Part shown: positions 12,901-21,900 of the stretch, piece by piece
Position numbering within the stretch: position 1 is the stretch's first letter
Layout: the number at the start of each line of letters is the position of its first letter
NCBI GenBank assembly: GCA_036337945.1
Contig: JAYZDF010000093.1
Coordinates: 1 to 64,000, forward strand
DNA from: JAYZDF01 sp036337945
Lineage (GTDB): Bacteria; Myxococcota; Kuafuiibacteriia; Kuafuiibacteriales; Kuafuiibacteriaceae
Length of the DNA: 64,000 nt
Reading direction: 5' to 3'
Position numbers and translations under genes: made by a program
Notes under the pieces: model-generated
Database searches by the model: none
What the model saw: only the letters and a program-made list of their open reading frames with translations
Told to the model about the DNA's origin: nothing

Positions 12901-15900
12901 GACTTGTCGCCCTCAAGTCTGACTTTCACGGCGAACAATTATCAGACTAATCAGACTCTGACCCTGACTGGTTTGGCTGATTTAGATACCGTCGCGAATA
13001 ATCTGACTTTGACGATCACCGGCCCGGGTATGTCTGCTCAGACCTTGCCCGTAACCCTGACAGATATCGATGAAGTACAGATTGTTGCTACCCCTCAACC
13101 GCTACAGATCAACGAAGGTTCGACCGGACAGCTCACAGTGCGATTATCGCACGAACCAACCTCGAATGTCGCTCTAAGCGTACAGCCTGGTTCCTCCACG
13201 CCGATTTCGACCAATGTTTCATCACTCATCTTCACTCCGAACAATTATGACCAACCTCAAATTGTGGTGGTTGAAGCAAACACAGACTCAAACACGACGA
13301 ACGAAAGCACTACGGTGACTCTCGCCGGAAGTGGACTTCAGTCCGTCCAAACAACGGTCAATATCACCGATACGGACACCCAAAACATCTTAGCATCTCC
13401 CACGAACGTGACCGCCGAAGAAGAAGGTTCCGCGACGCAATTTGGAGTTCGGCTGGCACAACAACCAAGCGCTGATGTCACCGTTGCTATTGCAGAGCTA
13501 TCGTCAAGTCAGCTTCAACTAAACCCAGCAAACCTGACTTTTACAGCGGCAAATTGGTCATCGCCGCAGAATGTGTCCGTGTCCGTAGTGAGCGACGACA
13601 ATGTAGATAATGAACTGGTGACTGTACAATTGAGCGCCCCGGGAATCGCCAGTCAAAACCTAAGTGTTAATATTGAAGACAATGATACGCAGGCCATGGT
13701 CGCTGATGTCAGCAGTTTGAGTTTAGAGGAAGGAGAATCGACAACCATTCGAATTCGATTGGCCTTTGAGCCGAGCTCTAATGTCACCGTCACACCGATA
13801 AGCACAGATGGCTCACGACTAGAATTCTCGCCTCCTAATCTATTGTTCACCGCGTCGGACTATTCGACGCCAAAATCAGTCACTGTCATTGCACGTCAAG
13901 ACAGTGATCTTCTCACAGATAATACCGTTATCGAATTGCGTTCGAACAACATCGCATCACTGGAAATTCCCGCGACGATTGTTGATGACGATGAATTATC
14001 GGTCGTAGTCGTGTCTTCCAACTTACCGGAACGCGAAGGTGACTCAGGTGAAGTATTCGTCGCTCTTAGCCACATTCCAACAGCAACAGTATCCGTAGGA
14101 ATCTCAACAAATGCAGTTTCTAAACTCACGACCTCCCCAGTGCAGCTGACCTTCTATCCAAGCGACTTCGACGTATCTCAGCGGATATCACTCACCAGTT
14201 TGCAAGATTTAGATGTACTGAACGAGTTGATTTCAATGACACTGAGCCCCAGCGAGGGTTCTCCGCAGACTCTTCAAATCCCAATTTTAGATGATGACAC
14301 TCAGGATATCGTGGTCTCTTCTTCGCAACTCAGCATCACGGAAGAAGGTACAGCCTCACTAACTGTCTCTTTGAGTAACGACCCGGGCGCGCAAACGAAC
14401 GTGACCGTTACTTCGGGAGACTCATCACTGTTGCAGACACAACCCTCGGTAGTAACTTTCACGAGTGCAAACTTTCGGACGCCTCAAACGATCGTGCTCA
14501 ACGCTCCTGCAGACGCAGACGCAGCAGATAACACTGTAACTCTTACCCTTAGCGGTGCTGGTGGTGTGTCGAAGTCTGTCAGCATCCAGATCAACGACAA
14601 TGACACTCAAAGTTATCTACTAAGTGAAAGCTCGCTATCTATTCAGGAAGGAACCGATGCTACAGTTCAAATCGCACTTGCCCATGCACCAACAGCAAGC
14701 GATTACAGAGTTGACTTTACGCCTTCAAATCCCGGGAAATTATCTATTTCTCCCGCATTTGTTACCTTCAGCGCCGCGAACTACAATACGCCGCAAACGA
14801 TCACGGTGTCTGGGCTCTCTGACCAAGACCTTCGCAACGAACTAGGAGCCGTCCAGATTTCCAGCAGTGGAATCCAGGCCTTCGACCTCCCGGTCACGGT
14901 GGTAGACGACGACGAACAAGAAGTTATCTTCTCGCAAAATCCCATCTCCATCAACGAAGGAACAACGCTTACGGTCGGCTTCCGTCTCGCATTTGAGCCC
15001 ACCAGCACCGCAACGTTTGCTTTGACCGCCCAAAATCCTTCTAAACTTGCTATTTCTAGCGGTACAGCTGTCTTCACCCCAGAAAACTATTCTACGCAAC
15101 AACAACTGCAGATTACGGCCAACGAAGATAATGACTCCCTCGACGAACTAGGACAAAGTGTGAACTTTGTTTCTGAGAGCGCAGACCCGCAGTCTCTCGC
15201 CGTGAACATTCTTGACGACGACGTACAAGCATTCGTACTCAATGCGAACAGTCTTACGCTTATTGAAGGCCAGCAAGACGTAATCACGGTAAGACTCGCA
15301 TATAATCCTCTTTCTGATGTCACGGTTTCCGTAAGCTCAACCGACAATGCTAGACTTTCAACTAATCCTGTCGCGTTAACCTTCACCCCAAATAACTTCG
15401 ATACACCGCAAAATGTTCAAGTGCTCTCTGCACAAGATTCCGATATTGAAACAGACGATGTACAAATAAATCTGGCTTCAAGCGCGGTTCCAACGAACGC
15501 GTCGGTTGCGGTAACGATTCAGGACGATGACGTCCTTGAGATTCAAACAAACTTGCAATCTGTCGCAGTATCAGAGGGTGGCGAAGCTGAACTGCGTGTC
15601 CGACTATCTCATGCTCCAAGCAACACAACGTCTCTGAATATTTCCACTTTGGACCCCTCAAGCTTGTCTACATCGCCGACAACGTTGCAGTTCACGGCTG
15701 CAAACTTCGACACAGAACAGATCATTACTCTGATCGGCGTAGAAGATGTCGACACACAGGGCGAAACAAACCAAGTAGCGCTTTCAATAGCCAACGGTCC
15801 GAGTGCTGCCGTCAGTGTCGCCGTCTCTGACAACGATACTTTGCAAGCATTGGTCAACCCAGCTTCAGTGAATGTCACTGAAGGTCAAAGTGCTGCCGTG

Positions 15901-18900
15901 GAGGTCAGACTTTCGCATGCACCAAACAGCAACTTGCAATTAGCTCTCGCCCTTTCGGATCCATCAAAAGCAGAACTCAGCGCTCAACAAATCATCTTCA
16001 CGCCTGCGAATTATCAATCATTACAAACGGTTTGGATTACCGGGACAAATGACGTCGATCAAGCCAATGAGAACCTTGTACTTTCATTGTCATCACAGGG
16101 GCTTACCACCCTAGAAGTACCAGTGTCCGTCCTCGATGATGACTCGTTGAATCTAAATCTTTCGGAATCGAGTCTGAGACTGACGGAGGGCGGTGCGAGC
16201 CAGACGTTTGAAGTCACTCTTACCAGCCAGCCCGCGACCGCTTTCACTGTCTCGTTGTCCGCAACGTCTAATGTGATTTCCATCTCGCCTTCAACCTTCA
16301 CGATTCAGCCTTCGAGCTGGCAGAACCCGCAAACAATTACGGTGACTCCAAATCAAGACAACGACACCGTCGACACCTCGGCAACAATCAACATCCAGGC
16401 GCCTGGTGTCGACAGCCGTAACGTCGAGGTCGTTATTGAAGACGATGACGAGCAAACAATTGTCAGCTCCGTCTCAGCCATTAATCTCCAAGAGGGAGGA
16501 AACGGCACTTTCACTGTCTCACTCCAATATCAGCCAACGACAAACACTGCCGTTACGGTACTCAGCGGAAACTCTAATTTAATCTCAGTTCAGCCCACCT
16601 CTTTGACGTTCACACAATCCAACTACAATATTGGACAAACGGTCACGCTTAGCGCAAGTGAAGATGTGAACCTGACGAACGACGCGAGTACCGTCATACT
16701 TCGCTCGACCGGTTCCGCGGAGCGAACCGTTCCGGTCAATATCGCTGACAATGACACCCAAAGGCTTATTGTAGCCCCATCAAGCCTGTCTGTCACAGAG
16801 GGAGATTCTACGTCTCTTAGCGTGAGACTCGAGTACCAACCTGCAAACACGGTCAACGTAGCTCTGGCCGCGAACGAGCCGAACCTTCTTTCCTTGGGTC
16901 AAAATCAGCTTGTTTTTACGACAAACAATTATGCACAAGCTCAAGTAGTTCAGGTTACAGCGTTAGAGGATGTAAATCTTCGAAACGAAGTCACAGAGAT
17001 CAATCTGGATACTACCGGCCTCAACTCTGAATCTGTGTCTGTAAATATTGCTGACAACGACACACAAACACTGGTGTTATCACCGAACGCGATTACAATG
17101 GACGAGGGAAGTTCGGAAACAATAGCGCTGTCTCTTTCCTACCAACCAAACAGTAATGTTTCGTTATCAGTGAGCAATCCAGACTCAGGCCGACTTACGC
17201 TCAATCGCTCGAGCTTTTCATTCACTCCATCGAACTGGAATTCACCACAATACCTAACAATCCAATCGCTTGCCGACGATGATGCTGATGACAACAATCT
17301 GTCGCTTAGTTTTTCAGGAACCCGCCTTTCGCAGCAGTCATTCCCTGTCAGTGTGACTGATACTGACGAGCAAGCGCTCATCGTTTCGAGACCAAGCATT
17401 ACGATTACCGAAGGTTCATCAAATACATTCACGGCCAGACTCGCACAACGGCCCAGCTCGAATACAACTGTAACGCTCAGCTCTAATAATCCGGCCGTAA
17501 CAATCTCTCCGAGCAGCTTCGTAGTGAACACATCTAATTTCACGTCACCACGCACGGTAAGTATTTCCTCACCTCAAGATAACGACCTTGCGGATGCACT
17601 AGCGGAAATCACTGTCGAGACACAAAACGCTCCTTCCGTGACTGTATCTGTTCTAGTGGACGACGATGATGAACAAGAGGTTGTCGTCAATCCCGCGGCG
17701 ATAGCCATTAACGAGGGAGCAAGTGCGGACATTGATATATCCTTACGCTACGAGCCAATGTCGGATACAGCTATACAAATTAGTAGCCAAAGTTCTCTGG
17801 TCACAAGCTCACCAAACTCGCTTACCTTTACCCCCCTAAACTGGAATATTCCGCAGTCGGCTCGTCTCACGGCGCAGCAAGACCCAGATACGTTAGACAA
17901 CGATATTGATGTGTCGATCACGTCATCGGTCGCTCCGACCCTGGACGTCGATGTTGCTATCTCCGACGACGATACCCAGACGATTGTACTCAATAATACT
18001 AGCGTGACGGTTACCGAAGGACAGACTGCCAACATAGAGGTATCGCTCAGTAACGCACCAGTTTCGCCCGTGACAATTTCTGTTGTCTCAGGAGATTCGA
18101 GCCGGATCAGGAGCTCGGTACTGCAATTAACCTTTACCTCGACTACCTATCAGTTCCCGCAGACTGTTTCGATCCAGGGCCTTGACGACCTAGACATAGT
18201 CGACAACCACACGACCCTTAGCTTCACCAGCCCTGGCCTAACGACGGTTGTTGCGGACATCACTTCTGCTGACGACGACACACAAGCACTTCTGGTTACA
18301 CCGGGCGCCGTTTCAATTAATGAAGGTCAATCTAGTGTCTTCTCTGTTCGACTCGCGTACCAGCCTGCTCAAACTACAGAGGTAGCTGCTAGTCATACCT
18401 CCACGAAGTTTAGCCTCTCATCTACAACACTCACGTTTGAATCTTCGAATTATGATGTAGAGCAGACCATTACTATTTCGGCATTACAGGATAGCGATAG
18501 CCTAAACGACGCTGGAACCGTTTCACTGTCGGCACCTAGTATTTCTAATGAAACTCTTTCGGTAACAATCATCGATGATGATGCAATTAGTCTTGTTGCT
18601 ACTCCTGGCACACTTAGCCTGAACGAGGGCGGATTGCCGGGCTACGTCAACATCTCGTTGTCAGAAGCACCAACGTCGCCTATCGCTTTAACGCTCGAGA
18701 GTAGCGATTCGGGTGCCGTGAGCTTTACGCCGAACTCATACACTTTCACCCAATCAAACTGGAATACACCGTTAGGCGTACAAGTCGTGGCAATAGCCGA
18801 CAATGACACCTCGGACGAATCAGTTGAACTCGTGCTTTCTTCGTCAGCGCTACCGACGCGACGGATTCCAATTTCGGTCAGCGACGACGACCAAATGTCT

Positions 18901-21900
18901 TTGATTGTATCTCAGACAACTCTGGCCCTAAATGAAGGAGCAAGTGATTCAATCGACATAAGCCTCAGCAATCAGCCGACTTCGAATATCACGGTGTCGA
19001 TCACGAGCTCACGACCCAATCGGGTCGTATCGTCTGCGTCAAGTGTCACGTTTACGCCATCTAACTATAATTCACCGCAATCGATAACAGTGTCCGCAAT
19101 TGAAGACCCCGATCTTGAGGATGATTCCGGCAACATCGTTTTCTTCGTAAACCAAGGTCTTCAAGCCAGCACTTCCGTGCAGATTGCGGATAATGACACG
19201 CAAAGCTTGATCGTCTCCGAAACCTCAATCTCAATTAATGAGGGTAATTCAGCGAACGTTGGCGTACGCTTGGCATTTCAGCCTTCTAGTAACGTAACCG
19301 TGAACCTTTCGGCATCACCATCCCAGGGCCTCACTCTAAGCCAAAACGCGCTGACATTTACGCCCGCTAATTATGCTCAAATCCAAGCGATTACGGTGTC
19401 CGCGGCTGAGGATGCTAATCTTTCAAATGAAGTCTCGACTCTCACCGTGAGTAGCACCGGGCTGACGCCAGAAGCAGTACAGCTAACTATTATCGACGAC
19501 GATACGCAAAGCCTTATCGTTTCGCAAAGCAATCTCGACATTGATGAAGGAACTTCTGAGTCCGTCACTGTTCGTCTTGCATATCAACCCCAAAACACAG
19601 TTAACGTTTCACTTGCGTCTTCAGACATTAATTCTTTTGCCGTAAATCCAAGCTCTCTCTCCTTCTCCGCAAGCAATTACGCAACGCCAAGAGTTGTGAG
19701 TATCACTGCATATCAAGACTTCAATGCCGAAGATGAAACAGGCTCAGTAACATTGAGTGCAACAGGACTGCCAACTGCCAGTATAGCGCTGAGATCTGTA
19801 GACGATGACATTCAGAGCGTTCTTGTAACTCCAAGCAGTATCAGTTTACAGGAAGGCAACAACACGAACGTCAGTCTTCGCCTTGCACAGCAGCCCACCC
19901 AAAATGTCGTCATTCAGGTCGAAAGCTCTGATTCTTCTGCATTGAGTACCTCGGTATCGTCGGTAACCTTTACGCCAACGAACTATGGCACCCCTCAAGC
20001 AATTACTTTGACGGCCGAGCAGGACGCCGACACCGTGAACGGGAGCGCTACAGTAACCTTTTCTGCTACAGGTATCGCGCCCACTCAGATGTTCATTCCT
20101 ATCACTGATGATGACACACAATCTATTGTTCTAAGTAATCTCTCATTCAATATCTCAGAGGGAAGCTCTGGTCAGTTACAGGTAAGCCTCGCGTATGCTC
20201 CACAGTCTCCTATCTCAGTAAACATTAGCTCTATGGATATCGGCGCCGTCTCGGCTAATCCATCGTCGATTCAATTCACACCGGCGAATTACAACGTAAC
20301 CCAAACAGTCTCAATCATAGGTGTCGAAGATGCAGACACTGAGGATGAACAAGATGTTTTTGTCGAGATACTGAGCCCAGGTGTGACTACAGAGGAAATT
20401 GTCGTAAATGTGACCGATGACGACATTCAATCGCTTATCGTTACCCCGGCTTCGCTCACCGTCACAGAAGAAGATGGGAGCACACAATTTTTTGTGAGCC
20501 TTGCCTATGAACCATCAGGTCAGGCGAATGTTTCAATTTCGAATTCCAATACACCTGCTGTGTCGCTTGATCGAACTTCACTGAGTTTTAACTCGCAAAA
20601 TTATGCGAACCCTCAGCCCATTACGGTAACGGCGCTTTCCGATGCAAATACATCCGATGCTATTGCGAACTTCACCGTTAGCAGTCCAGTTGCAAACGTG
20701 AACAGAACGGTCGCATGTAATATCATCGATGATGACATTCAGGAAATTGTGCTTAACAGACAAGCCATCTTAGTCGAAGAAAATGCCCAGGAGAGTTTCC
20801 AAGTCTCTCTCCGCTACGCGCCATCTGGGCCTGTTATCGTCAATGTTTCGAGCAACAGGCCGGACATCCTTGTCACGTCTCGAAACTTCGTCACATTCAA
20901 CGCCTCCAATTACGACACGCCAGTAACGGTCACGGTGAATTCTCTTCCTGACAATGATGCTGATGACGATTTAGCGGTGGTGTCTCTCACCTCGAATGGG
21001 ATTCAGTCAAACAACATAAATGTTTCCATTCAGGATACCAATATATTCCAGCTTCTTGCGAGTACAGATCACGGCACGGTAGCCGAAGGAGGCAGCACTA
21101 CCTTTACCCTCCGGTTGGGCGCTGCGCCCTCCTCTGGTACACAAACAGTAACCTTCACCTCACAAGATCCGTTGGCGGCAACTGTGTCTCCGGCTTCAAT
21201 CGATTTTGACGCTACAAACTACCAAACCGACCAGACGATTACGATCACTTCACTTCAAGACCCTGACCCCACGGATGAATTGGTCTTGATTGATATAGAA
21301 TCGTCAGGAATGGATAGTTTGCAATATGAGCTCACAGTCAATGACGACGACACAGTTGGACTTTCAGTATCCCCGACATCTCTAACGATTGCAGAAGGAG
21401 CCACATCAAGCTTCAACATTTCACTTAGCGCCTCTCCACAAGTTGCGGTTCCTGTAACAATTGAATCCTCAACCCCAAATTCGGTGATTACGATTCCTGA
21501 AGAAATCGTTTTTCTACCGAATGGCCCAACGACAATAAGTGTTCAAGTTTCGGCGCTCGAAGATTTCGACCCTGTGAATCAAAGTGTATTACTCACTGTT
21601 ACTTCAACCCTTACTCTCCCAACGTCGCGTACGGTTGGTGTCAGCACGACAGACAACGATACCATAAATGCTGTATTTGACACCTCTGTACTTACCCAAC
21701 TCTATACGGTGACCATGAACAGTCCTTCAGATTATGCGCTCATTCAAATCGATGCTGATAGTGAGGTGTACCTCTCGGCAAATACAGGTGCCCCCACCAT
21801 GGGCTCGTGTAATGCGGATACTCTGATCCGAGTCTTTGACTTTGCGGGAACAGAACTTGGACTCGATGACAACGATGGCCTGAACAACTGCTCAAGTGTT

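Noticed and set aside
1135..21660. CRISPR array or satellite-like DNA repeat
   Set aside because: The periodicity is at protein level (about 306 bp), copies are diverged at DNA level, and there are no short identical repeats with unique spacers.
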